A stretch of DNA of 36,665 bases from assembly GCA_009777355.1 (NCBI GenBank), contig WRMA01000010.1:1-36665 (forward strand), written 5' to 3'. The notes under the pieces were generated by a model. That model was given only the letters and a program-made list of their open reading frames with translations, was not told the DNA's origin and made no database searches. The position numbers and the translations under genes were made by a program. Source of the DNA: Oscillospiraceae bacterium (GTDB lineage Bacteria > Bacillota > Clostridia > Oscillospirales > WRJC01). Positions 17,512 to 25,980 of this stretch are shown in pieces (within the stretch, counting starts at the first letter, position 1; every line of letters starts with the position of its first letter).

Positions 17512-18576
17512 TTATTTATAATATCTGTCTATTTTGACCGCTCTGCCCGTTTCGCTTGATTCGAATATCGCCGTTATAACCTGCATCGCCTTTCGGACTT
17601 CTTCTGGTTTTACTATTAATTCGGCTTCGCCGTCCAGAACCGCCATTATATTTTTGTAATAATCGCACCAGTCGGTCGCGACTTCGGGCAGCGGCAGTTC
17701 CTCGAGGGTTTCTTTCGGACGGGGAGCCATCGTTCTCGTCGGGCCGCCTTCGGTCTGGACGATTTCCTGCTCCCACGCCATTTCAAAATCTTTCGCGTGG
17801 GTTATCCTGCCGTTACATTCCCAGTCGTTTACGACTACCGCTCCGCCGTCTCCGCACACGTACCATCTGGGAAGCCTCTCTAAATTATACGTACCGACTT
17901 CGATTTGCGCCGTCAGGCCGCTGTCGAATCTCAAAACCGCCTTAAAATAATCGTCGACTTCGGGAGTTTTGACAGAGTGTAAATTCGCGTAGACTTCGCT
18001 GACCGGTTCTTTGAGCATCCATAATATCTGGTCGATTAAATGCACTCCCCAGTCGAAGACCATGCCGCCTCCCGCGACTTTATACGCTCTCCAGCCGTGC
18101 ATCACGCCGTTCTGACCCATAACTCTCGATTCAATCGTATAGGGTTTTCCCACAAGTCCGGTTTCTATGGTTTTTTTGATAATCTGAAAATCCCTGTCCC
18201 AGCGTCTGTTCTGGTGGACGGTGAATAATTTCCCGGTACTCTTGGCGGCGGCGTGCATAGCGTCGAAGTCTTCCATGTTCATTGCGACTGGTTTTTCGCA
18301 TACTACGTGCTTGCCGGCTTCGAGGGCCGAAATTACCATGCATTTGTGAAAATTATTGGGAGTCGCAACAAGAACTATATCAAAGCCGCCGTCCGAAAGA
18401 AAATCATCGAGATTTTCATAGGCTTTAAGCCCGCGCGATTTCGCCGCGGCGAGTCTGTCGGGATTAATATCGTAAGCCGCTACTACTTCCAGACCTTCTA
18501 TGCTTTTTTTTATATTCTCGTGATGCCAGCCCGCGGCCACTCCGCCGTAGCCGATTATGCCCATTTTATGCGCCAT
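17512..18576 (-). CDS. Gfo/Idh/MocA family oxidoreductase
   Basis: GIIGYGGVAAGWHHENI (Rossmann), HVVCEKPVAMN, GGGMVFDWGVHLIDQILW. The ATG at 18576 is preceded by GAGGTG. Confidence 0.92.
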   Translation of the reverse strand: MAHKMGIIGYGGVAAGWHHENIKKSIEGLEVVAAYDINPDRLAAAKSRGLKAYENLDDFLSDGGFDIVLVATPNNFHKCMVISALEAGKHVVCEKPVAMNMEDFDAMHAAAKSTGKLFTVHQNRRWDRDFQIIKKTIETGLVGKPYTIESRVMGQNGVMHGWRAYKVAGGGMVFDWGVHLIDQILWMLKEPVSEVYANLHSVKTPEVDDYFKAVLRFDSGLTAQIEVGTYNLERLPRWYVCGDGGAVVVNDWECNGRITHAKDFEMAWEQEIVQTEGGPTRTMAPRPKETLEELPLPEVATDWCDYYKNIMAVLDGEAELIVKPEEVRKAMQVITAIFESSETGRAVKIDRYYK

Positions 18577-18616
18577 ATATAACACCTCTTTTTTTTAATT
18601 TATAATTATTAACTGA

Positions 18617-19588
18617 CTAAGCCCATGATATTTCAGTAGGCTTCGGTTCGTTGATAATAGCCTGCTTCAGGAAATAAACGGCCTTTTCGAGACCTTCTTT
18701 TGGAGTCATGAGACTGTCCTCGTGTTCTATGCTCATAACAAAATCATAGCCGATTAACCTCAGCGCGCTGATTATCTCGCGCCACGTCTGCATATTGTGA
18801 CCGTAACCGACGCTTCTGAACACCCACGAACGATTGATTTCGTCAGTATAGTGCTTAACGTCGAGAACTCCGTTCGCAATCGTATTATACTCGTCGATTT
18901 TCACGTCTTTCGCGTGGAAATGCTGAATAACCGGACCGAGGTCTCTTATCGCCTTAACCGGGTCGATTCCCTGCCAGAATAAATGCGACGGGTCGAAATT
19001 CGCGCCTATCGTTATACCGTCGACGGCGTTTCTGAGTTTTAAAAGCGTCTCGGGATTATAGGCGCAGAACCCGGGATGCATCTCGAGGGCGATTTTCGTC
19101 ACGCCGTGATTTTTCGCAAATTCAGCCGTTTTCTTCCAGTACGGGATTAGAACGCCGTTCCACTGATAATCTAATATATCGAGAAAATCTCCCGGCCACG
19201 GACAGGTTACCCAGTTCGGGTATTTCGCGCCTTCGGAATCTCCGGGGCAGCCCGAAAAAGTTATAACCGTATCGATTCCGAGTTTTTCGGCGAGCAGTAC
19301 GGCGTTCTCAAAATCGCCGCGGAAAGCTCCCGCTTCTTCTTTGTTCGGGTGAACGGGGTTGCCGTGGCAGGACAGCGCGCTGATTATCATGCCGTTATCC
19401 GATACGAGTTTCCGCAAATCTTTTATCTTCGACTCGTCTTTTAAAAGCTCGGCGGGATTGCAGTGCGAATTTCCCGGATAGCCTCCGCAGCCGAGTTCGA
19501 CCGATTCGACCCCCAGCGACGCGAGATACTTTACCGCCTGTTCAAGCGGTTCGTTTGCCAATATGGCGGTAAACACGCCAAGTTTCAT
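18617..19588 (-). CDS. Sugar phosphate isomerase/epimerase (AP endonuclease family 2 / IolE-like TIM barrel)
   Basis: MKLGVFTAILANEPLEQAVKYLASLGVESVELG, IALEMHPGFCAYNPETLLKL, GANFDPSHLFWQGIDP, FVMSIEHED. Confidence 0.92.
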   Translation of the reverse strand: MKLGVFTAILANEPLEQAVKYLASLGVESVELGCGGYPGNSHCNPAELLKDESKIKDLRKLVSDNGMIISALSCHGNPVHPNKEEAGAFRGDFENAVLLAEKLGIDTVITFSGCPGDSEGAKYPNWVTCPWPGDFLDILDYQWNGVLIPYWKKTAEFAKNHGVTKIALEMHPGFCAYNPETLLKLRNAVDGITIGANFDPSHLFWQGIDPVKAIRDLGPVIQHFHAKDVKIDEYNTIANGVLDVKHYTDEINRSWVFRSVGYGHNMQTWREIISALRLIGYDFVMSIEHEDSLMTPKEGLEKAVYFLKQAIINEPKPTEISWA

Positions 19589-19620
19589 AATTCAAGAACT
19601 CCTTTATTATATTTTATGTT

Positions 19621-20715
19621 TTAAAAATAGAACGGTTTGCCGGTTTCGGCCGATTTATATATGCCTTCGAGAATCTGCGTAACGACGAACGCCTGCTCGG
19701 GCAGAACCAGCGGAGCTTTATCATTTACGACTGCGTCTATCCAGAGTCTCGCCTCTCTGTCCGCGGGGCTTTCCGCGCTGCCTTCGTAGAAAGCGACGCC
19801 CGCCGCGCTCAACGCGGGAGTGAGCACGTACTGTTTATCGTTTTTGACTCCGTTTATTCTCAAACTTCCCTGGTCGGGCATATCGGCTCCGGCCTTCGTT
19901 CCGCATATCGTCGTAACCGCTTCTTTTGAATCTATAATATTCAACGCCCACGACGCTTCGAGATATATAGTCGCGCCGTTTTCCATAACTATAAAGCCGA
20001 ACGCCGAATCTTCGACCGTGAATTTTTCAGGGTCCCAGTCTCCCCACGGGTTTCCTGATTTTGTCTGGTCGTTTAACTTATGGAAAGTCGTTCCGACGCA
20101 GAACTTTGGCTTGTAATTATCCATTGTCCAGAGGGTGAGGTCGAGAGCGTGGGTGCCTATGTCTATGAGCGGACCGCCGCCCTGTTTTTCGCCGTCGAGA
20201 AACACTCCCCACGTCGGAACGGCTCTTCTTCTGATTGCCGTCGCTTTAGCGTAGTAAATATCCCCGAAAGTACCGGCTTCGGCTTCGGCTTTCAGGAACT
20301 GCGAATCGGCCCTGTGGCGTCCCTGATATCCGATAGATAATTTCTTTCCGGTCTTCTTTGCCGCGTCGACCATTTTTTGGGCTTCTGAAGCGGAGACCGC
20401 CATCGGTTTTTCGCACATGACGTGTTTTCCCGCTTCGAGGGCGTCGCAGGTTATGGGGCAGTGCATGGTATTATGGGTCAGGACGTGAACTATTTCGATT
20501 GTTTTGTCTTCGAGAAGTTTTTTATAGCTGTCTTCGCCGACGTAGACCTTTGCGTCCGCCGAACCGTATTTTTCAGCCGCTTTCTCGGCTCTTTCCGCGA
20601 TTAAGTCGCAGAACGCGACCATCTCTGCGTTCGGGAGTTTTGCCAGGGACGGCATATGTTTGCCTTCGGCTATGCCTCCGCAGCCTATGATACCGATTCT
20701 GATTTTTTCCGCCAT
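19621..20715 (-). CDS. Gfo/Idh/MocA family oxidoreductase
   Basis: MAEKIRIGIIGCGGIAEGKHMPSL, HVMCEKPMAVS, GGGPLIDIGTHALDLTLW. SD GGAGG before the ATG at 20715; the upstream N-terminal extension of the ORF is probably not translated. Confidence 0.93.
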   Translation of the reverse strand: MAEKIRIGIIGCGGIAEGKHMPSLAKLPNAEMVAFCDLIAERAEKAAEKYGSADAKVYVGEDSYKKLLEDKTIEIVHVLTHNTMHCPITCDALEAGKHVMCEKPMAVSASEAQKMVDAAKKTGKKLSIGYQGRHRADSQFLKAEAEAGTFGDIYYAKATAIRRRAVPTWGVFLDGEKQGGGPLIDIGTHALDLTLWTMDNYKPKFCVGTTFHKLNDQTKSGNPWGDWDPEKFTVEDSAFGFIVMENGATIYLEASWALNIIDSKEAVTTICGTKAGADMPDQGSLRINGVKNDKQYVLTPALSAAGVAFYEGSAESPADREARLWIDAVVNDKAPLVLPEQAFVVTQILEGIYKSAETGKPFYF

Positions 20716-20788
20716 AATTTTTTTCCTCCAAAAATAATAAAAATTTTTTTTAATTTGCAAAATTTTATTAAAACTTACGCTGTTTACT

Positions 20789-20817
20789 ATAATAATAAAT
20801 TTTTTAAAATTTTGCAA
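20789..20817 (-). promoter_or_regulatory. Candidate sigma-A-type promoter of the MocA sugar operon
   Basis: Minus-strand TTGCAA-17 bp-TATTAT, about 75 bp upstream of the MocA start. Confidence 0.6.
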
Positions 20818-20868
20818 GCGTAATCTTATATTTGTTACAAATTATTTATAATCTATATTTAAATATTT

Positions 20869-21243
20869 TTATCTGTAATATTTATAATAGGCGATTACGC
20901 TTCTTTGTTTATTTGAAATTAAATCGAGAGATTCGAGAACGGCGCCTTCGAGAGATAGGAACTCATAGGCTTTCAAATCCCGAGTACGCGCTTTAAACAG
21001 CTCTTTTCCTCCGCAGGAGATAACGATTTCGCCATAGTCCGTTATATGAAAAAAACCGTCTTTGCCTATAATAGTATCTATAATTTCCCCCGACTGGGCG
21101 TCCGTTATTCTCTCGCTGACGTACCTTATTTTTTTCGACGCGATTTTTTGGGCGAATTTTATTCTGTATTCCGGATTGTCCTCGTTATTTTTTTTAATTT
21201 TATTCGATATTTTGTTTTTAATATTTTTAAATAAATCGAGCAT
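20869..21243 (-). CDS. DUF1854-like small protein (tentative)
   Basis: 124 aa; ERITDAQSGEIIDTIIGKDGFFHI...ELFKARTRDLKAYEFLSLEGAVLESLDLI loosely fits the DUF1854 pattern; divergent from a Zn-ribbon ABC exporter, a known partner type. Confidence 0.4.
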   Translation of the reverse strand: MLDLFKNIKNKISNKIKKNNEDNPEYRIKFAQKIASKKIRYVSERITDAQSGEIIDTIIGKDGFFHITDYGEIVISCGGKELFKARTRDLKAYEFLSLEGAVLESLDLISNKQRSVIAYYKYYR

Positions 21244-21342
21244 ATTCCCCGTATTCTCTTTTTTTATAACAATTATACAAAAAACAACTCTCGATTTGTT
21301 AAATTTTCTATGAAGTTTCCAATAACATTTTTACAAAACGGA

Positions 21343-21371
21343 TTGCTTTTTTTTAATATATTATGTATAAT
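21343..21371 (+). promoter_or_regulatory. Sigma-A-type promoter of the ABC exporter
   Basis: TTGCTT-17 bp-TATAAT, about 70 bp upstream of the start codon. Confidence 0.7.
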
Positions 21372-21438
21372 GAATACGTGGCGCGCGGAGCGCGCGCGAA
21401 ATATTTAATTTTATTTTTATCGGCGGGTGAATTGTTAT

Positions 21439-23721
21439 ATGCTGCCTCTTGACGCTCTTTCAAAAGAACTGGAATCGGCCCTGAAAAATCTGTTCGTCAG
21501 CGCCGGGGATATAATCGCCGCGGTATCCCTCGATTTGGATACGGCGGGGGATTTCGGCGAATCCTGGCTTTTTCTGTGCAAAGAATATTTATACTCCTAT
21601 TGTTTTTCGTCAAAGTCTCTCGAAAAATACCGGCTTGAAAAAATTACCGATTCTTACATAGACAGTTTTACTTCGACTAACAGGTTTTTTATTAAAACGG
21701 ACGGCGTAACCGTAGGCGCGGCTTTCTCGACGAATTCGAGAAAGCAGAAATTATTCGCTTTTCTCGAAATAATGAAACGCATACAGGAAGGCAAAGAAGT
21801 CGAGGAAGACGACGTTATATTCGAGCAGTTCAATATATTCTGTCCGAAATGCAAAACCAGATATAAAAACCAGAACAGAAAGGTATGCATGAACTGCATA
21901 GATAAAAATATGCTTTTCACGAGGCTTTTCAAGTATTTCGGCAGCCATGCGGGGAGGCTCGCGTTCGTGTTCGCGACGCTGCTCGTCACCGCCGGCGTCG
22001 CTCTTATTAACCCGGTTATCCACGGAAATATTTTCGTCAATCTCGTTATCGGGCAGAGCGGCGAGGATTTCGGCGTTCTCGAATATTTCCGGGGAAATAT
22101 TACAGGCTTCGTGATTTTAATCCTTTCTTTGAATCTATTTTCGGTCGCGGTTCAGATAATGCGTTCGCGTTCGGTGAACAAAATGTCGATTGCCGTAACC
22201 CAGAAAATGAAAACCGATATGTTTTCGGCGATGCAGAAATTATCCCTCGCTTATTTCAACAACAATCAGACCGGACGCCTTATGAACAGAATAAACTCGG
22301 ACCCCGAAGTAATAAGAAATTTTTACACCGATATCGTACCGAGTTTTGTTGTAAATTTTATAACCTTTACAGGCGTCGCAATCCTGATGTTCCTGACGAA
22401 CTGGAGACTTACGCTTATTGTTTTTATTCCTATACCCATAATAGTCTGGATATTCAGGACGCAGCTGCCGAAACTATGGCGTATGCTTTCGAGACGCTGG
22501 AGACGGTCTTCTTCCCTGAACAGCGTTCTGGGGGATTCTCTTAATAATATAAGAGTCGTGAAGGCGTTCGCGAAAGAAGTAGAAGAGGGAGCGAGATTCA
22601 GGAAATACAGCGACAGGTTATACTCGGCCGATTTAAAAGTGAATATAACTTCTCTGTCTATATTTCCCGTGGTAAATTTATTAATGGGGGTAACGGGAAC
22701 TTTAATCTGGGGATTCGGCGGGGCTCTCGTTATAAATACGAATCAGGCTCTTTTCGGACTGCTCGAGTATAACGGCAGGCTCATGAACTACGGGGAGCTG
22801 CTGACTTACATGAATTACATAGGCATGATTTTCGGGCCTTTGCAGTTTTTTACGACGCTGACGAATCAAATTACGGAAATTACAAACTCCGCGCAGAGGG
22901 TTTTTGAAGTGCTGGACACTCCCAGGGATATAACGGACATTGAAAATCCAATCAAACCCGGGAATATAAAAGGCGAAATCGAATTCGACAACGTGTGTTT
23001 CCACTATCTCGCGAACCGTCCGATTTTGAGAAACATGTCGTTTAAAATAAAGCCGGGGGATTATATAGGTCTCGTCGGGCATACGGGCGCGGGGAAATCG
23101 ACGATTGCGAATTTAATCACCCGGATGTACGACGTTATAAGCGGGTCGATTAAAATCGACGGGCATAATATAAAAAATATAGAGGCTGATATTTTAAGAA
23201 AAAATATCGCGATAGTCTCGCAGGAGATATTTATATTCAGGGGTACGGTCGCGGAGAATATAAGATACGCGAGACCGGGAGCGACGATGCAGGAAGTAAT
23301 CGCGGCGTCGAAAGCGGCGAACGCCCATGATTTTATTACGAATATGCCCGAGGGTTACGAAACGATAGTGGGAACGGGAAGCCGTTCCATGTCGGGGGGG
23401 GAACAGCAGAGAATATCTATCGCGAGGGCGCTTCTTCTCGACCCGAAGATTTTGATTCTTGACGAGGCGACGGCGGCTATGGACACAGAGACGGAGAGGC
23501 AGATTCAGGACGCTGTCAATATTCTGGTAAAAGACCGGACGACAATAGTGATAGCGCACAGACTATCGACGCTTAAAGAGTGTAATTATTTGTTTGCTAT
23601 CGACAACGGCGAAATCGCGGAGAGCGGAGGTCACGTCGAGCTTATAAAACAGAAAGGCATATATTATAAATTATACAAGCTGCAAAGCGACGCAATGAAA
23701 CAGGTTATCTCGGGGGAGTAA
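21439..23721 (+). CDS. ABC exporter (TM + NBD) with an N-terminal PH-like/Zn-ribbon extension
   Basis: N-terminal CPKCKTRYKNQNRKVCMNC, ABC_membrane TM region, GHTGAGKSTIANLI, MSGGEQQRISIARALLLDPKILILDEATAAMD. ATG at 21439 follows GGCGGG; a GTG at 21427 is an alternative. Confidence 0.9.
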   Translation: MLPLDALSKELESALKNLFVSAGDIIAAVSLDLDTAGDFGESWLFLCKEYLYSYCFSSKSLEKYRLEKITDSYIDSFTSTNRFFIKTDGVTVGAAFSTNSRKQKLFAFLEIMKRIQEGKEVEEDDVIFEQFNIFCPKCKTRYKNQNRKVCMNCIDKNMLFTRLFKYFGSHAGRLAFVFATLLVTAGVALINPVIHGNIFVNLVIGQSGEDFGVLEYFRGNITGFVILILSLNLFSVAVQIMRSRSVNKMSIAVTQKMKTDMFSAMQKLSLAYFNNNQTGRLMNRINSDPEVIRNFYTDIVPSFVVNFITFTGVAILMFLTNWRLTLIVFIPIPIIVWIFRTQLPKLWRMLSRRWRRSSSLNSVLGDSLNNIRVVKAFAKEVEEGARFRKYSDRLYSADLKVNITSLSIFPVVNLLMGVTGTLIWGFGGALVINTNQALFGLLEYNGRLMNYGELLTYMNYIGMIFGPLQFFTTLTNQITEITNSAQRVFEVLDTPRDITDIENPIKPGNIKGEIEFDNVCFHYLANRPILRNMSFKIKPGDYIGLVGHTGAGKSTIANLITRMYDVISGSIKIDGHNIKNIEADILRKNIAIVSQEIFIFRGTVAENIRYARPGATMQEVIAASKAANAHDFITNMPEGYETIVGTGSRSMSGGEQQRISIARALLLDPKILILDEATAAMDTETERQIQDAVNILVKDRTTIVIAHRLSTLKECNYLFAIDNGEIAESGGHVELIKQKGIYYKLYKLQSDAMKQVISGE

Positions 23722-23731
23722 ACGAGTAAAT

Positions 23732-23983
23732 ATGAAAGAATATTACGATTTTTCAAAAGGACGCAGAAATCCCCATGCTGAAAAAATATTAAAAGAAGGG
23801 TATTCCGTCACGGTTCGTTACAGCCCTCAAGATATAGAACAGGGTCATTTTGACGATACTAAAGATATTATACAAGCGTTGATAGAATTAATGTCTGTTG
23901 ACGATACTAAACAGTTGCTGAAATATATTAAAAATAATTATGACTTACCGTGTTCGCCTAATGTATGGGAAAATCTACAGTAA
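23732..23983 (+). CDS. Small antitoxin-like protein (related to the 29402-29632 protein), no toxin alongside
   Basis: YYDFSKGRRNPHAEKILKEGYSVTVRYSPQDIEQ aligns with PDLSRIQRNPFYEEIIKNGFSVAVHYSPEDVAE of the BrnT partner at 29402-29632. Confidence 0.55.
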   Translation: MKEYYDFSKGRRNPHAEKILKEGYSVTVRYSPQDIEQGHFDDTKDIIQALIELMSVDDTKQLLKYIKNNYDLPCSPNVWENLQ

Positions 23984-24001
23984 CGGGAGAGATAAATAAT
24001 T

Positions 24002-24865
24002 TTGCAGGAGAAAAATACAATCGCAAAAACAAAAAAAGCCGCGCTTTTTCACGATATGTCGTGTTTCGGACGCTGCGCGCTCGCCGTGATTATCCCGGTA
24101 ATCTCGGTTCTTAAAGTCCAGCCGGTTATGTTCCCGACGGCGCTGCTCTCGACCCATACGGGCGGGTTTGAAAATTTTACGTTTCTCGATTTAACCGGCG
24201 AATTAAAAAAAATTACAGCGCATCACGAAGAGTTAAATTTAATTCCCGACTGCGTTTACACGGGTTTTCTCGGGAGTTCCGAACAAATTAAAATAATCGG
24301 GGATTATATAGACGAACAGAAAGCAAGCGGCGCGTATATTTTTATAGACCCGGTTATGGGAGACGACGGGAAGTTATATTCTTCGTATACGAATAAAATG
24401 CGGGAAGGCATGTCGAAACTCGCAATGTCGGCGGACATTTTGACGCCCAATATAACAGAGGCGTTTTTTCTGCTTGACAGAAACTATATAAGTCAGCCGT
24501 ACGGCAAAGATTTTATTGATAATATTATAAATAGTTTGTTTGAGAAATTTCATAAAACCGGCAGAATAGTAATAACGAGCGTAGTTTTAAACGGCGGGGA
24601 TTACGGCGTCGTGTACGGTGAGAGAATAAATAAAAAAGTTGAGACGGGCTATGTTTTTACAAAGCGTTACGGAAAAAATTATCCGGGAAGCGGAGATATA
24701 TTCAGTTCCGTTCTGTGCGGGAAGATTTTAAACGGCGAAAAGCTTGAAGAAGCCGTCAGAACGGCCGTCGGCTTTATCGATAAGATTATAGAATATACTA
24801 TAGACGCGGAAACTCCCGCGAGAGAGGGTTTGATTTTTGAAAAATTTTTAGAAAGCTTGGTGTAA
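24002..24865 (+). CDS. Pyridoxamine/pyridoxal kinase (PfkB/ribokinase superfamily)
   Basis: HDMSCFGRCALAVIIPVISVLKVQPVMFPTALLSTHTGGF, FIDPVMGDDGKLY, YGKNYPGSGDIFSSVL. Reported TTG start; an ATG at MSCFGRC is an alternative. Confidence 0.88.
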   Translation: MQEKNTIAKTKKAALFHDMSCFGRCALAVIIPVISVLKVQPVMFPTALLSTHTGGFENFTFLDLTGELKKITAHHEELNLIPDCVYTGFLGSSEQIKIIGDYIDEQKASGAYIFIDPVMGDDGKLYSSYTNKMREGMSKLAMSADILTPNITEAFFLLDRNYISQPYGKDFIDNIINSLFEKFHKTGRIVITSVVLNGGDYGVVYGERINKKVETGYVFTKRYGKNYPGSGDIFSSVLCGKILNGEKLEEAVRTAVGFIDKIIEYTIDAETPAREGLIFEKFLESLV

Positions 24866-24869
24866 AACA

Positions 24870-25406
24870 GTGCTAAATAAAAAAATTAGAAATATAATAT
24901 ATACAGCGGTGTTCGCGGCTCTGGTTTTCGTCGCGGTACGATTTTTGGGAATTACGGCGGGAGGCGGATATTATCACATAGGCGACGCGTTTATATATCT
25001 CGCCGGGGTTTGCTTGCCGTTCCCGTACGCTTCGGCCGCGGGAGCGATAGGGGGTTCTTTGGCGAATCTTACAGTACCCGCGGCGGTTCAGTTCGCCCCG
25101 TTTACTTTTGTTATAAAGGCGTGCGCGGCGGCGTGTTTCTCAAACAAAACGCCGAAGATATTATGCGCGAGAAATTTTATCGCGATTGCGGCGGCTTCCG
25201 TTATAACGGTTGCCGGATACGGCGCCGCGTATATTATACTGTTCGGCCGGGGCGGTCTGGTAAATTCATACGGCGATTTTATACAGGTCGTCTTAAACGG
25301 GGTTATATTTATTACGCTTGGGGTTGCGGCAGATAAAACAAACTTACTTTTTTCTTTACGAAAAGAAAAAAGTAAGCAAAAAAGAAACGAAACTATATTT
25401 AAATAA
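24870..25406 (+). CDS. ECF transporter S component (possibly vitamin B6-specific by context)
   Basis: IRNIIYTAVFAALVFVAVRFLGI...GGYYHIGDAFIYLAGVCLPFPYASAAGAIGGSLANL; hydrophobic 178-aa protein 4 bp after the pyridoxamine kinase; GTG start. Confidence 0.8.
   Translation: MLNKKIRNIIYTAVFAALVFVAVRFLGITAGGGYYHIGDAFIYLAGVCLPFPYASAAGAIGGSLANLTVPAAVQFAPFTFVIKACAAACFSNKTPKILCARNFIAIAAASVITVAGYGAAYIILFGRGGLVNSYGDFIQVVLNGVIFITLGVAADKTNLLFSLRKEKSKQKRNETIFK
25343..25376. repeat. Perfect 15-bp stem / 4-nt loop palindromic element inside the S-component 3' end
   Basis: CTTACTTTTTTCTTT-ACGA-AAAGAAAAAAGTAAG, followed by CAAAAAAGAAACG. Confidence 0.85.
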
Positions 25407-25434
25407 TATTAAATTTACGGGAGGATATAATTTT

Positions 25435-25980
25435 ATGGGTTTTAAATCGATAGAACCAAGAGAGCTTCAGGGTAACGTTTTTGATTTGGTGGGCGAAAAA
25501 TGGATGCTGCTCACGGCGAAAAAATCCTGCGGAGCGCATAATACGATGACCGCGAGCTGGGGAGGAATGGGAATCATGTGGGGGAAACCCGTCGCGTGGT
25601 GCGTCGTCAGACCGGTGAGATATACTTATGAATTTATGGAAGAATCGGATTATTTTACGCTTTCGTTTCTACCGGACGGCGAAGAGTACAGAAAAGCTCT
25701 GAATCTTCTCGGTACGAAAAGCGGCAGAGCGGGCGACAAAATCAGAGAATCCGGCTTGAATGTTTTTGACGTTGAAAAATTTAACGGCAAGGCTTCGGCC
25801 TTTACAGAGTCTGATTTAATTATGACGTGCAGAAAATTATATTATCAGGACGTTGACCCGTCTAATTTTACCGACGAAACGCTTGATAAGAGTAATTATC
25901 CGAAAAAAGATTATCACAGAATGTACTTCGGCGAGATTTCAGACTGTCTTATCAGAATCGGGGAAGATTCTGTTGAATAA
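25435..25980 (+). CDS. Flavin reductase-like (FMN-binding split barrel) protein
   Basis: AKKSCGAHNTMTASWGGMGIMWGKPVAWCVVRPVRYTYEFMEESDYFTLSFL. ATG at 25435 preceded by GGGAGG; the longer ORF start at 25318 lies inside the previous gene. Confidence 0.88.
   Translation: MGFKSIEPRELQGNVFDLVGEKWMLLTAKKSCGAHNTMTASWGGMGIMWGKPVAWCVVRPVRYTYEFMEESDYFTLSFLPDGEEYRKALNLLGTKSGRAGDKIRESGLNVFDVEKFNGKASAFTESDLIMTCRKLYYQDVDPSNFTDETLDKSNYPKKDYHRMYFGEISDCLIRIGEDSVE

Noticed and set aside
20716-20817. N-terminal extension MQNFKKFIIIVNSVSFNKILQIKKNFYYFWRKKI of the MocA ORF
   Set aside because: AT-rich promoter region read as protein; the good SD is directly before MAEKIRIG at 20715.
25318-25434. N-terminal extension MGLRQIKQTYFFLYEKKKVSKKETKLYLNN of the flavin reductase ORF
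   Set aside because: Overlaps the S component and the palindromic repeat; GGGAGG precedes the ATG at 25435.
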